Shown: positions 1-10,667 of the stretch, piece after piece
How the letters are laid out: each line of letters opens with the position of its first letter
Position numbering within the stretch: the first letter of the stretch is position 1
NCBI GenBank assembly: GCA_964035575.1
Contig: OZ037906.1
Coordinates: 186,001 to 250,000 of the forward strand
Origin: Rhynchopus sp. YZ270_cl-10
Taxonomy: Eukaryota > Euglenozoa > Diplonemea > Diplonemida > Diplonemidae
Length of the DNA stretch: 64,000 nt
Reading direction: 5' to 3'
The notes under the pieces: generated by a model
What the model was told of the DNA's origin: nothing
The model's input: only the letters and a program-made list of their open reading frames with translations
Databases searched by the model: none
Position numbers and translations under genes: made by a program

Positions 1-174
1 CTCTCCTATACATTGTAGACGGAGAGCTTCATCTCATCCCTAAAGGAATACGACAGATACGAAGTGAACAGGACAACTCTGGTCTGACAACATCTCTTAT
101 GATGGGGGACTCGGGGAGCGGCAGACTACTCAGGGGACTTGGATCATATTGTAGTAGAGCCACCAGTCCACATG

Positions 175-229
175 ACTAGTGTTTTACAACGATAGTGTTA
201 GCAGTAACACTATAGTCGTTACGACTAGT
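175..229. repeat. Small imperfect foldback
   Basis: Arms beginning ACTAGT and ending ACTAGT enclose complementary blocks CGATAGTGTTA and TAACACTATAGTCG around a GCAG loop. It resembles the other short foldback elements of the window, but no target duplication is visible. Confidence 0.5.
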
Positions 230-370
230 AGTTCCCCTGAAATAGTCGTGAACGTGGCAACCTTGTTTTGCGTTTTTAAGAATTTTTTAACAGAAAATGG
301 TTCGTTTGATTGCAGACTGATAACAGCATAACAGCCACGATTTATAGAGAGAAAAAAAAAGATAAGAAAA

Positions 371-411
371 GTTTATGAGATGACCCTAAGCCTCTCGTGC
401 TTAGTCACCTT
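371..411 (+). repeat. Stem-loop repeat, family 1
   Basis: A good representative: GATGACC, then CTAAGC and GCTTAG around a CTCTCGT loop, then TCACCTT. It lies 522 nt past the lipase 1 stop. Read on the gene strand it is TGA-CTAAGC, loop ACGAGAG, GCTTAG-GG-TCA, a 9-bp stem with a 2-nt bulge. Confidence 0.8.
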
Positions 412-932
412 AAGCTTGGTCACAGAGACAAGCTTTCGCGTTGGCACTTCACAGGAAAGTTACCACAATCACAAAAAAATCCCCCCTTTTTTTGCGATTG
501 TGTCCCTTGGTGTGTGACCCTCGGGTAGACGCGGTCACAAAATGCCCCCCCCTATCTCTCACAGTCAGATGAACGGCGGGGGTCATTGGGGGGACACAAT
601 TCTGAGGACTGAAAAAAAAGGAGGTGCAAAGGAAAGTCGCTAGAAACAACAAAAACACCCTTTTTCCTTGCAAAACAAACAAAAAAAAAAAAAAAAAAAA
701 AAAAAACAAATAATGATCAAACACAGCAGAACACCCCTCCCCTCTAAAGTAAACTGTGCCAAATGTCTATTTTTTTTCTGTATTTTCATGGACATAATAC
801 CCGAAACCATCCATGTATTTATATTGAGACATTTTCATATTTTTTGAAAGATTGATAATGTAGATCGTTCTGTTGTTTTTTTCCCCTTGCTGTTGATAGT
901 AAATTGTTCCCCTTTCCCCCTCCTTCCCCCTC

Positions 933-3900
933 TCAGTTACAGCAACAACACAGCGGCCTCTTTGCAGCCTGCTTTGGCATCTCTTCCTTCGCCCAACTGG
1001 GAACAACCTTTTCGGATTCTTTTGTTTTGTGCACGAAGAAGGCAGATGACAGCGCGAGGCGGTATTTGGCTACTGTATGGAACAATGCTGTGTCCGCAAT
1101 GCCACATGGACTGAAGGTGCTTGCCTTTGGTGAAAACCACTGCTCAAAGTACGACGGCTCGACACTCGCCATCCCCGTCTCCGCCGCCACAAACACCAAC
1201 TTCCCCACATGCATATTCTTCTGAAACGGCACTGTCGCCCAGGTTATCAAATCGTTTTTGTTCACCACCCTCATATGCCGAGGCACAACATCGTTGTACA
1301 ACACCGTGAACACCTGGTTTCCTACCAGCGGACATCCAAAGGTGCATACTTCAACTGAAGACCCGGGGTCGTTTACCTGCAGATCTCTTGCGCAAACATA
1401 TGAAGCAAGGGTTGCCATGGCACCACCAAGGGAATGTCCAGTAAACAGAAGAGGCTCTCCGGGACGGCGAAGGTTTTGAATCATAGGGACCACGAAGGGT
1501 TTGATCTTCCGCCACATCTTCGCGAAGCCTCTGTGCACCAAAGGGCGAGCATGGTTGCGACACCCAAAGCAGCTTTTCAGAGGCGGACGCAGTTCGAGTC
1601 CTCGCATCTCCTCCCATAGTTCACGGTTCATTTGTAAATCCGACTTCCAATTGTCTACTGAATCCGATCCTCTAAATGAAATCACAAACCTCCCATTCCA
1701 TCGTATGAACAATATCTGCATATGCGCTCTTAATGAGACATGAAGCAATTCATATTTCAAAGCGCAATCCGGTGATGTTCCGTCCATACAGAGTCGGGCC
1801 GGTTTTTGCCTCTCAGGGAGACGCGACTTTAACGACACCAACACCACCTTGGCGCGTTTCGTCATATTAGAGAACCGCTCCGACAGCGTTAACGCTGCAT
1901 CATCCTGAAGACGTACCGAAGTACCCCATGCTGTATCTGCATCGTCGTTGTCATCATCCTCCTCGTAGTCAACTCTTGCGCTGAGTGCAGGAGAATCATG
2001 CCCATATGGCGAGAGGTTGCGTGCCCCTTCGGGTGATACCTTTGTGACGAACAAAATGCACAGTGCTGCAGTGGCTGCTGCTGTGCAAGGTGACATGCTG
2101 TCAAGACGGTAAGCCTCCCCGCTGAAGTGCATGGCCCCAAGGAGGATCTCGAAGTTGAAGAAATGGATTTGTTCGAGTTTGTTGCGTGAGCCTGCGTTGA
2201 GAAGGAGGAAGCGTTCTTCTTCTGCGATTGTTGCGAAGACGTAGAGCGACATTGCGCCTGGGGTGGTGCGGATCCAGTTGCCCGGTGCAGCGATGGCTTC
2301 GGGTGGATGCAAACTGTTTGCTGTCCCATTATGCGCATTTCTATCCTCATCATCGCCGCCTCGAATGATCGTCGCCATTGAGGTCGCATTTTGTTGAAAC
2401 GAAAACGACGCACGACTCGCCTTCTCCTGCGTCACCACCACGCTGTCATCCCACCGCATCGTCTTCCACTCATCAGTACACGGTGTAGGTGGCATCAATT
2501 TACTCCCATCCTCTGTAAACACCGGACACATGCACCACGTCAATATGTGAAAGCACACAACAGAAAGAAATACATTAGATGTTGGAACGCCAAGACCAGA
2601 TTCATTCGTTTCGAGAACAACATCTGAGTCAAGAACCAACCAGATTATGAGAAGCACGACCATAACCCTCATGAGACGGACGAGAAGCTGGCGGTCTCGC
2701 GTTGCGAAGTACTCTACTGAATTGAGGTGCGTCGAAATGCCTTTGAACCACAAAAACAAACAACAGTCGTAACTGACCCCGGAGAACAGTGCTATTGCAA
2801 TTTTCGCCTGCAACACAAAATTGCAAATATTCCAAAGTAGATGTATAATATACTTTGCCCTCTGCCATGCAGTGATCTCCTTCCACGCCAACGGAATGTA
2901 GTAGAACGTATCCTCCGAAATCCGTGCCGCAGCAGACTCGCTTGCAATCATAAACGCAATTTGAAATGTCAAAAAAAGCGTAAACCATTTGACGACCCTT
3001 CTCCAACAGGCGTACTGCCTCTCAGGGGATCTCCAGAAATGCACCGTTCTTTTCCACCCCGTCGCCATGATTCGCATCACCAATCCGCATTTTGTCTCCT
3101 TTTCCTCACCACCTCCACCTCCATCTGGCATTTTCAAATACACATCGCCATCTTCAATTTCGGTACCGTATGTTACAGGGCGTCCGTTGATGCTGCGTCC
3201 TAGGCTTGCAGAATGTCCGATTTCTTGTAAAATCGCCCAGAGTGCGGCCTTGAAGTAATGTGTTGCGAGAGTAGGTATTTGGAAGAGGAGAAGCGCGGCA
3301 AGCGTTTTGTTGAAAGATTTGATGTTATGGAGGGCACCAAGAAAGCAGAACGGACCACAGAGGAGGACCAAGAAGATGAAACCCCAACGGAGGATGGAAT
3401 ACTCAGGACGGAGGGCGTCGATACTGCTGCGCCAGATCCGCGAGAATTTGATAAAATGGTAGATCGTCACCCCCATCAAAAAATACCGAAAGGAAGCATC
3501 CAGCCACGACACACCCCCTTTGCTAATACTCAACGTAACCTCGATGTTCTTCAAGAATGCATCCACATCGTCGTCAGAATCGCTTCCATCAATCAAAGCT
3601 TTTGCATCAGATTCATTAAAAGAAAAACCATCAATTTTTAATTCCAAAAAAACCGCCGCACTCATCGCAATATCTTCATCTGCAAGAACCCAATCCGGGT
3701 GCAGCGCTCCAATCGCCCCGCCAATTTCATCTCGGTTAATATGAATATTTCTGCTAAGAAGGTATCCTGGTCGTGTATCGCACCCACCAAAGATTGATCC
3801 GCATGAAAACACGCCACTCATTTTGAGAGAGTCGACAATGTCCCCTCCTCGGCGTACCACTTCTTCATATCGTCCTCTTCCAGCGTATAGTTTTACTCTT

Positions 3901-4328
3901 CCGTTGAAGGGAACCCAATCCAACCCTAAATCCGTTGCGGTAACCTTTACACGAACAGCAGAAAAATAGGTCAGCCGCTTTGGGAGTTCGACTGAGGAGT
4001 TGAAAACGACCGTGCGGTTGTCAGGGTTGTAGAGGTGTGGGTAGAACGGGCCTGAGGTCCCTTCTGAAGTACCCCAGTAGAATTCGTGGGAGATGATGTC
4101 AGCGAAGAGACAGATGAAAACAAGCGCTGCCAGCCCCCAGAGGAGGGCACGTCCGGTGCGTTCGGAGAGCGTTTCGAGGCGGATGACGCCAGCCTCGCGG
4201 AGGATGCGGGGTGGGGTAGTGGTGGTGGTGGTGGTGGGGGAGGTGATGAGGGCGGAATACTCATCGCCTATTGTGTCGCCCGCTGCGCCATCCCCAAGGG
4301 CTCCGCGGTGGGGTGGGAAAGTCTCCAT
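933..4328 (-). CDS. Multi-pass membrane protein with class 3 lipase domain (lipase 1)
   Basis: An 1131-residue intronless protein. Residues 61-80 form a first membrane helix, about 83-280 a probable lumenal domain with N-glycosylation sites (NRT, NSS), and about seven more helices follow (near 282-298, 315-335, 342-368, 446-463, 492-517, 549-570, 585-605). One helix, an ectodomain and seven helices match Wntless/GOST proteins; this part is an inference from topology. Residues 720-1095 are a class 3 lipase domain (alpha/beta hydrolase acting on acylglycerols or phospholipids): GHSLGG gives nucleophile S966, D1026 lies in VVNKND and H1084 in LFHTVAKY, with spacing close to Rhizomucor-type lipases. 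The C-terminus, LCCCCN, is a likely palmitoylation site. The ATG is two bases after a TTCTTTTTAG acceptor-like tract. A diacylglycerol lipase-like role is an alternative. The lipase call is firm; substrate and site are unknown. Confidence 0.88.
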   Translation of the reverse strand: METFPPHRGALGDGAAGDTIGDEYSALITSPTTTTTTTPPRILREAGVIRLETLSERTGRALLWGLAALVFICLFADIISHEFYWGTSEGTSGPFYPHLYNPDNRTVVFNSSVELPKRLTYFSAVRVKVTATDLGLDWVPFNGRVKLYAGRGRYEEVVRRGGDIVDSLKMSGVFSCGSIFGGCDTRPGYLLSRNIHINRDEIGGAIGALHPDWVLADEDIAMSAAVFLELKIDGFSFNESDAKALIDGSDSDDDVDAFLKNIEVTLSISKGGVSWLDASFRYFLMGVTIYHFIKFSRIWRSSIDALRPEYSILRWGFIFLVLLCGPFCFLGALHNIKSFNKTLAALLLFQIPTLATHYFKAALWAILQEIGHSASLGRSINGRPVTYGTEIEDGDVYLKMPDGGGGGEEKETKCGLVMRIMATGWKRTVHFWRSPERQYACWRRVVKWFTLFLTFQIAFMIASESAAARISEDTFYYIPLAWKEITAWQRAKYIIHLLWNICNFVLQAKIAIALFSGVSYDCCLFLWFKGISTHLNSVEYFATRDRQLLVRLMRVMVVLLIIWLVLDSDVVLETNESGLGVPTSNVFLSVVCFHILTWCMCPVFTEDGSKLMPPTPCTDEWKTMRWDDSVVVTQEKASRASFSFQQNATSMATIIRGGDDEDRNAHNGTANSLHPPEAIAAPGNWIRTTPGAMSLYVFATIAEEERFLLLNAGSRNKLEQIHFFNFEILLGAMHFSGEAYRLDSMSPCTAAATAALCILFVTKVSPEGARNLSPYGHDSPALSARVDYEEDDDNDDADTAWGTSVRLQDDAALTLSERFSNMTKRAKVVLVSLKSRLPERQKPARLCMDGTSPDCALKYELLHVSLRAHMQILFIRWNGRFVISFRGSDSVDNWKSDLQMNRELWEEMRGLELRPPLKSCFGCRNHARPLVHRGFAKMWRKIKPFVVPMIQNLRRPGEPLLFTGHSLGGAMATLASYVCARDLQVNDPGSSVEVCTFGCPLVGNQVFTVLYNDVVPRHMRVVNKNDLITWATVPFQKNMHVGKLVFVAAETGMASVEPSYFEQWFSPKASTFSPCGIADTALFHTVAKYRLALSSAFFVHKTKESEKVVPSWAKEEMPKQAAKRPLCCCCN

Positions 4329-4330
4329 AT

Positions 4331-4345
4331 CTAAAAAGAATTGGG
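4331..4345 (-). promoter_or_regulatory. Candidate splice acceptor just before lipase 1
   Basis: On the gene strand the sequence reads AATTCTTTTTAG, then AT, then the start codon. A pyrimidine tract ending in AG this close to the ATG is expected of a spliced-leader acceptor. No spliced-leader gene was seen in the window, so this is an inference. Confidence 0.4.
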
Positions 4346-4455
4346 GGTTTTGGAGAAAAAAAAGTTCTCCCCCTCAAAGAACACCCCCCAGTGGGGTTGT
4401 TTCCTGTGGTGGTAGGGTGTGGGGTGTGGGGTGGGGGGAGATTTAAAGTTTGAGT

Positions 4456-4587
4456 GGTGCTCCGGGAGGAATCGATATTGACAGGTCGTTGACACAGGAA
4501 CTTTATAAACACCCCCTGATATTGACAGGTCACCGACAGGTCATCGACAGGTCGCCGATAGGTCGTTGACCGACTTACGAAAGCACC
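4456..4587 (+). repeat. GGTGCT...AGCACC element with TGACAGGTCG repeats
   Basis: Short inverted ends GGTGCTCCGG and CGAAAGCACC enclose iterated units around TTGACAGGTCG and the word GATATTGACAGGTC twice. Two other copies (32055-32166, 60248-60313) have fewer internal units and the same orientation, so the inner units expand and contract. Confidence 0.7.
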
Positions 4588-5695
4588 ATTGAGTTAAATT
4601 ATTTTGGAGGGGGGTGATTAAAATTGACGGTGTTATGGAAAAAGTATGGGAGGGGGGATTTTTTTTTTTTTTTTGTAGTTCCGCCGAGATTTACTACTAA
4701 TTGAAAACCTGTCCGGCGAGGTGGGGGGAAAAGGGTGGGCACGAGAGGAAACGGGGAAGGGGGGTATACCCCGGCGAGGCTATTGGGAAGAAAAAATAGG
4801 AGACATAATGAAAAGCAAGCCCCATCCCCATCCCCCCTCCGTTTGCCTCCCTTTTTTCATTTCAGAAAAAAAAAAAAGCTGAGACAAAATCAAAAAACAA
4901 AAAAAACGGTCGTCGTCTGGATAAAACTGCATCCGTGGGTCATTTCGTGGTACTTCCTCCAGAAAACCCTGTGAAGGTCTTGGCTTGAGAGTAAAAAGTG
5001 CTGGGGATGGCTAACCCTGGGAAACCAAGGCGGTCACACATTGTGGAGGTACACACCCGATCCCCTAATGAGTCGATACTACACCTAGGTGCCAGTGTAT
5101 TACTCTGTCTAGTAGGCAAAGGGGGAAGTACAGACACCACTGCAGCCAGGACACCTCCCTGAGGCTCTTTACAATGATGAGAATATTAACCAAAACCCCC
5201 ACAAGCGTGACTCTCATTCACACCTCTGGCGGGCGGACTTTGGCATGCACCTGTAAGGGCTTGCCCTGATTGATCTTCCTAATAACAGCGAATGCTGCCC
5301 GAGTATAAAAACAAACAAACAAAAAAAAAAAAAAAAAAAAAGACGATGCGGTGCCTTCGAAACAATGTTATATCCGCTAGAGGTCCCCATCGTACGCTTG
5401 CGCCACATGCCGACAAATTGCCGGTCCAGGCTTGGGCTCTGCCCTGTTCATTCGCTCTATTTTGGATTCCATTTTTGATACCAGGGTTTGGAGACACAGA
5501 GTCTGGACGTTGTTCTCAATGGGGAGTCCATCTCCACATACCACCCCTCCCCACAGACCAGAGAAGAAAATGAAGTATAAAGAAGGGAGGAAACCAGAAA
5601 AAGGCATTTTCTTTGATTTTGAAAGATGAATGAGTCACTGTGGCGCAAACAGGCTCCGCGCAGCTGAGGGAGGATGGAAAAAAGAAAGATAAAGA

Positions 5696-5732
5696 TGATA
5701 GTGCAAACGCCTCAGGGACGCATTCACTGACA
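5696..5732 (+). repeat. Family 2 repeat, partial
   Basis: Begins GATAGTGCAAACGCCTC and continues GGACGCATTCACTGACATTC. The T-loop-like hairpin found at the far end of complete copies is missing. Confidence 0.6.
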
Positions 5733-5943
5733 TTCCGCAAAAAAAAAAAAAAGAATTTTGTTTGTGCGTGAAGTGTGTAATAAATATTCTGTCTTGATAT
5801 TTTTATCACTGCAATACGCTCCACGACCTGGATGTGAAGAGGAAACCTCTTTGAGGCCAAAAATAAAAATGCGATACCACAAAAAGAGACCAAAAAATGA
5901 TTATTATCGTAGACTCTCATAGAAGAAGAAAGCATTTGCAGAG

Positions 5944-6153
5944 GGTGCACGACGGACTAGTTATGGCCATGACAGGTGATTTTACTAGTGAAATGACAGG
6001 TGAAATTTCATGACAGGTGGCACCCGTCATTTTGACAGGTACCACCTGTCATATTACGTGAGTAATATTGAAATTGTACTAGTTATGTTTATAACTAGTA
6101 ACACCACCTGTCATATCACCTGTCATGGCCATAACTGGTCCGTCGTGTGCACC
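5944..6153. mobile_element. Foldback MITE, CACGACGG family, copy 1
   Basis: Terminal inverted repeats of about 38 bp (5944-5980 and 6115-6153) begin GGTGCA(CA)CGACGGAC and run into ATGGCCATGACAGGTGAT. The interior repeats TGACAGGTG in both directions and carries an inner hairpin, ACTAGTTAT/ATAACTAGT (6077-6099). It has no coding capacity, and no convincing target duplication was found. A related element is at 20215-20362. Confidence 0.8.
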
Positions 6154-6382
6154 CAAGGACCTCACTTTCTAATCCTATTACAAATTGCTGAGTCTTTAAG
6201 GCTCGGCAAAACTGCAGGGCATACACAGTCACCTTTTTTGCGGTTTGTTTAGGAATATCATTTTGTATGGAAAAAAAATAGAGAAAAATCATGCGTCTTC
6301 AAACACCATGAAAGCAAGGGGGAAACCGACGGACCGGAGGAGCATCGACAAAAAATGTTGGGGGATTTTTTTTTAGTACTTA

Positions 6383-6904
6383 ATACCACGGGTCGGGAAA
6401 GATCTTTTTTTTTTTTTTTTTTTTCGAGAAAAAAAATCCTCTTCTCCCGAAAAAAAAAAAAAAAAAAAGATTTTTGGGAGAAAAAAAAAAAGAGAAAAGA
6501 TTTGAAAATCCTGGGAAAATCCTGAAAAAATCCTGAAAAATCCTGGAAAAATCCATGAAATTTCATGAAAAATCTCGAGATCTTGAGAAATCTTTGAAAA
6601 AAAAAAAAAAGATTTTCAAAATCTTTTTTTTTTTTTTTCCCAAAAAGATTTTTCAAAATCCCAAAAATCTTTTTTATCTTTTTTTTGAGAAAAAAAAGAT
6701 TTTCAAGATCTTTTTCATCTTTTTTTCTCTTTTTTTCCTTTTTTTTCCTTTTTTTTTCAGGATTTTTCAAAGATCTCAAAGATCTCGAGAGATCCTGAAA
6801 AAAAAAGACAAAAATCCTGAAAATCTTGATTTTTTTTTTTTTTCTCCCGAGATTCTCGAAAAAAGACAAAAAAAGACAAAAGATCTTTCCTGACCCGTGT
6901 AATA
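6383..6904. mobile_element. Low-complexity MITE with ACGGGTCRGGAAAGATCTT ends
   Basis: The left end (ACGGGTCGGGAAAGATCTT) and right end (AAGATCTTTCCTGACCCGT) are inverted repeats. The interior is runs of A or T broken by palindromic words such as GATTTTCAAAATC and AAAATCCTG. Long open frames on both strands are composition artefacts. Confidence 0.6.
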
Positions 6905-7027
6905 CGGTAAACAACGGTCTGAGAGATAAGAGAACAAAGTCGAATAGAAGTACCTGATATAGGAGATCGTTAAAAGGGTCATTTTGTGAAATACGTAGTT
7001 TTTGGGGGTGAAGCTTTGTTGTGGTGG

Positions 7028-7065
7028 GAGATGAGTCTTTTAAGCCTCGCCTTGCTTAGTCTGAT
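7028..7065 (+). repeat. Family 1 stem-loop, diverged
   Basis: GAGATGAGTC, then TAAGCCTCGCCTTGCTTA. The stem is short but recognisable. A further fragment (GCCTCGCTTAGTCACCTC) lies at 7106-7123. Confidence 0.5.
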
Positions 7066-7162
7066 AGGAATATTCTTTGGTTTATTCATCAGGCGTTTGT
7101 TGTCGCCTCGCTTAGTCACCTCTTTGGGAATGGGGAGGAAAAAAAACCAAAAAAAAAAAAAA

Positions 7163-7209
7163 AAGTTTTTTGAGATGAACCTAAGCCTCCAACTGCATAG
7201 TTCACCTTG
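7163..7209 (+). repeat. Family 1 stem-loop
   Basis: TTTGAGATGAACCTAAGCCTCC, then a decayed right arm and TTCACCTT. Preceded by a poly-A run. Confidence 0.6.
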
Positions 7210-7364
7210 ATAAAAGAAACATAAAAACAAATTGAGTTGAGGACACTGACCCTATGCCTGAAGTGGGGAGTCACACAAAGGCTGTTAGATTAGAGGACAG
7301 TGCAACGCCTTTTTGCCCGCACCATAGCTACCTTTACAACGCAGGTAAAACAATCGTTTCATAA

Positions 7365-7398
7365 TTATACCTTCTTTTCTGACGAAAAGAAGGTATAA
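7365..7398. repeat. Perfect 15-bp hairpin
   Basis: TTATACCTTCTTTTC (7365-7379) and its exact complement (7384-7398) are separated by TGAC. It sits directly left of the TTTCAC element and may belong to an older insertion. Confidence 0.8.
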
Positions 7399-7402
7399 TA
7401 AA

Positions 7403-7842
7403 TGAGGTGATCCAGTCTCACGCTTTTTCACACATTTTCACTTGGTTTCACACATTTTCACACATTTTCACATGGTTTCACGGTGTGAAAAAGTGTGTAC
7501 GAAAGTGAAAAAAAAACTGCTTCACGCACTCTGAGTGGATTCCTCCAGAAAAAAAACTTGGTGTTTTCACATGGTTTCACACATTTTCACTTGGTTTCAC
7601 ATGGTTTCACATGGTTTCACATGGTTTCACATATTTTCACATGGTTTCACACATTTTCACTTGGTTTCACATGTTTTCACATGGTTTCACATATTTTCAC
7701 TTGGTTTCACATGTTTTCACTTGGTTTCACACATTTTCACTTGATTTCACACATTTTCACCTTGGTTTCACACGTTTTCACTTATTTTCACATGTTTTCA
7801 CGGTGTGAAAAAGTGTGGAAAAGTGTGCGCTGGATCACCTCA
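7403..7842. mobile_element. MITE with TGAGGTGATCCAG ends and a TTTCAC minisatellite
   Basis: Inverted ends TGAGGTGATCCAG and CTGGATCACCTCA bound a 440-bp element. Most of the interior is an irregular array of 11-12 bp units built on GGTTTCACA and ATTTTCACA. TTTCACGGTGTGAAA hairpins occur near 7478 and 7797. The array is open in several frames, which explains the Phe/His/Ser-rich frames. Confidence 0.75.
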
Positions 7843-7921
7843 ATAAAACAAAAAAAAAAAAAAAACCGTGACTTTGCATTCTGCAACACATTGTTAAAAA
7901 AGGGCAGCAAAACAACAAAAA

Positions 7922-7967
7922 AGTTTATGAGATGAGAACCTAAGCTCCTCTCGTTAGGCATCAAAGG
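7922..7967 (+). repeat. Family 1 stem-loop, degenerate
   Basis: AGTTTATGAGATGAGAACCTAAGC is kept, but the right arm is scrambled (CGTTAGGCATCAAAGG). Confidence 0.5.
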
Positions 7968-8589
7968 TGCGGGAGAAAGAAAAAAATCTGGCAATTGATT
8001 GGGTAAAGCACAATAACGCAAAAGGAAGAAGATTACTCCGAAAAAAAAAAAAAGAAGATAGAAAGAACCAATAAAAAGGCGAGCAATAGCTTGAAAGTTG
8101 CAACGATTTCACTAGGGGGAAAAAAAGAGCATAGTATCCCATGAAGACGTAGGGCAAAACGAATAATTCATTTGAAATCAAAACACCACAACAACATGAC
8201 GACCTACAGTTGGACAAGAAACTTGGCGACCAAAAAAAAAAAAAAAAAAAAAAAATGGCGACTTTTTTGGTCGCCAATATTACTTTTACAACTGTATTTA
8301 AGACGTCTTCCCCCTGTTGGCGTAGGGTTTTTTAACCTGGGAATGGGGGAGGGTGTATGTGAGATATAAAGCGCAGCAAAAAAAAAAAAAAAAAAAAAAA
8401 ATCAAAACAGTGAAGGTTAAAACGGAAAAAAGGGAAGGGGGAGGCGTTGATAGTCATATCCATATGTCGCGCACAGTGGAAAATTCAACCTGATTTGAGG
8501 GAAAAGAGGTTGAATTGTCAAAAAAAAGGGTGCTTAAAAAAAAGTTTTATTTTGATAAAATCGGTTTTTCGTTCTTTTCATTTTTTTTT

Positions 8590-9740
8590 GGGCAAATTGC
8601 GATAACACGTATACTTTTTGTTTCCATTTGCGATAACACGTACACAAAAAGTATACGTGTTATCGCGAAAAAGTGTACGTGTTATCGCGAAAAGTGGTCA
8701 AAAAAGTATACGTGTTATCGCGAACAAAAATGTACGTGTTTCCTTCTTCTAAGGTGCTCGCTCTCCATACCTAGACCCTCGAATTTTTTTTTTTTTTGGG
8801 CCCCAAAAATGGCTAATTTCGACGATTTGAGGCCATTCAAAGCAAAATTTGGCACTTTTGAGCATCTGTGGGGGTCTAGAACGCGGTTGCGAGCACCCCG
8901 TTTTTTAGCGAAATATGTACGTGTTATCGCGAAAAGTGTTCAAAAAAATGTACGTGTGACATTCAGAAGACAGGGTCTGGTGGTAAATTTTGCGTATCCC
9001 TCTGTGTGGGTCACTCACACTTGCGGTCATGTGCCACTGCGTGGGTCTGGGAACCAGACTTACGTACTTAAGGTGCACGAACACAGGGTCTGGTGGTAAA
9101 TTTTGCGTAGTACTGCGACGTGGTACTGCGTGGGTCTGGGAATATGGGTACCTGGGTACAGGATGTTTGTTGTCAAAGACATCTTCCACCATGCATTGAG
9201 GAGGGTAAGACAGTGGTCGCAGTTTGTACTTGATAGCATTACAACATTTAACTTCTCCACGGGGGTCTTGGGCCGTTCATTCGGTTATACCTTGACTAGC
9301 GGAAGAGGCCTTTTTGGTCTCTAGAATATCCGGTATTCCCGAACGGAGGCACACTTTGTGTGTTACTACGACCTGGCAACTTCCAGCAGTAGGTTAAGTA
9401 ATCTTTCTTGTAAATTGTTGGATCATTATCTCCTCAGTGCATGAATGCCCCACGTGACTGGACACTTTTGTGTTTGTCATGTGGAGCTGTGGTTGCTCTT
9501 TCACGACTTTTATCCTTGTACACAGTGTACCCAGTACCCAGTGCCCTGTCACGACTTTTTCCGTGACAAAAAGTTTGGTTTCCTTGACAAACCAGGTACC
9601 TGGGTACCTGGGTACCTGGGAAAACACGTACGTTTTTGTTCACGAAAACACGTACACTTTTTCGCGATAACACGTATACTTTTTGTGTACGTGTTATCGC
9701 AAATCGAAAAAAAAAGTATACGTGTTATCGCAATTTACCC
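8590..9740. mobile_element. 1.15-kb non-autonomous transposon with GCGATAACACGTA hairpin ends
   Basis: Ends GGGCAAATTGCGATAACACG (8590) and, inverted, CGTGTTATCGCAATTTACCC (to 9740). The word GCGATAACACGTA recurs near both ends in both directions. In each end a pair forms a hairpin (8629-8668 and 9664-9702). An inner foldback (GGTGCTCGC/GCGAGCACC, about 8751-8903) and two direct copies of GGTCTGGTGGTAAATTTTGC (8971, 9085) fill the interior. No transposase frame was found. Poly-T on both sides hides any target duplication. Confidence 0.75.
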
Positions 9741-9868
9741 TTTTTTTTTTTTTTTTTTTGAAAGACAATCAAGGGAGCCGGCGTTTCCCTACACTAAATC
9801 ATTGGAATCTCAAAATGGGAGTTGGGGGGGAGAAAAAAAAAAAGAAAAAAAAGAGACGGTTGAAAAAA

Positions 9869-9899
9869 TGCAAACGCCTCGACACATCGGACGCACTGT
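9869..9899 (+). repeat. Family 2 repeat, fragment
   Basis: GCAAACGCCTCGACACATCGG, then ACGCACTG. The hairpin CCGATG-type arm is reduced. It lies within the A-rich stretch right of the 1.15-kb element. Confidence 0.4.
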
Positions 9900-10572
9900 A
9901 AATAATGAAGGTGTCAACAACAAAAAACACAAAAGGACGATTCGTTTCCGCACAAAAAATACACACAGAGGGGACAACGGTCCAGAAGCGTTTAAAACGG
10001 AGACCAACAAAAAAAGAACAAACATGATTAAGATGGAGGGTCACCATCAGCATCTCAGAAAACAAAAGAAAAGTTGGGCACGTTGCACCTAAAAAAAATC
10101 CATTGCCTTAGTTAGCAAGGGAAGGGGTGTGGGGCGTAGGGTGTGGGCTGTAGTACCCATGTATTGCTACCAGGTTCCGCGTCGTGGGTTAGGAACCGTG
10201 GGTGTTTTTTTTTTTTTTTTGCCGCAAAGAAAACAAAACCTGTAAGGTGGCGGCCGGGATGGGAGGGAAACAGCTGCTTTCTGCTCACGCATCGAGCAGA
10301 GCTATTGCAGTCTGTTGATCAGAGTGTGCAGCCGCTGTGCTTGCTCTTTGATGTGTGTGTGTGTGTGTGGATATTTTTTTTTTTTCCTCCCTTCAAAAAG
10401 TGAAGTTATAAATGATCACAAACGAAGAAAGCGGTATGTCAGAGGAACACTGAAACCGTCTGTATAAAAAATAAAAAAACAAAAATCAAATGTGTTTTCC
10501 TGTGAATTCATCTAAAGTAAAGAAACCCTTCAGATGAATCTTCACATAAAAAGAGGAAGGTTTGTCACAAGG

Positions 10573-10614
10573 CAAACCCCTCTGGGACTGCTCTGTGGGT
10601 TATCGAGCCAGAGT
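10573..10614 (+). repeat. Family 2 repeat with T-loop hairpin
   Basis: CAAACCCCTCTGGGACTG, then CTCTGTGGGTTATCGAGCC and AGAGTG. On the gene strand the loop reads GGCTCGATAACC. A family 1 copy begins about 55 nt further right. Confidence 0.6.
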
Positions 10615-10667
10615 GTTTGCAATCGAGAGTTACTTCCAAGCAAACTGCAAACAACTCACGAAGAGCA

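Larger units (their letters stand above)
1..932. other. Intergenic, 3' side of lipase 1
   Basis: No gene is supportable here. The stretch holds an imperfect foldback (175-229), one stem-loop repeat (371-411), and long A and C/G runs at 340-360, 540-600 and 676-706. The open frames present are made of homopolymers. Confidence 0.6.
4329..5943. other. Intergenic, no gene seen
   Basis: It holds the repeat at 4456-4587, poly-T and poly-A runs (4660-4675, 4866-4879, 5320-5341), a stretch of more complex sequence at 4960-5160 that I could not assign, and a family 2 repeat at 5696-5732. Open frames here are short and compositionally biased. Confidence 0.5.

Noticed and set aside
4960-5160. Complex, GC-balanced stretch considered as an rRNA or other structured RNA
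   Set aside because: No tRNA, 5S or large-subunit signature could be matched; left unassigned.
6258-6914. 218-residue Phe/Lys-rich frame
   Set aside because: Made of A and T runs inside a MITE, with an equally good frame on the other strand.
7495-7935. Phe/His/Ser-rich frames of up to 146 residues
   Set aside because: They are translations of the TTTCAC minisatellite and overlap in several frames.
8515-10092. Plus-strand frames of about 200 residues
   Set aside because: They read through iterated GCGATAACACGTA words and poly-A; no domain.
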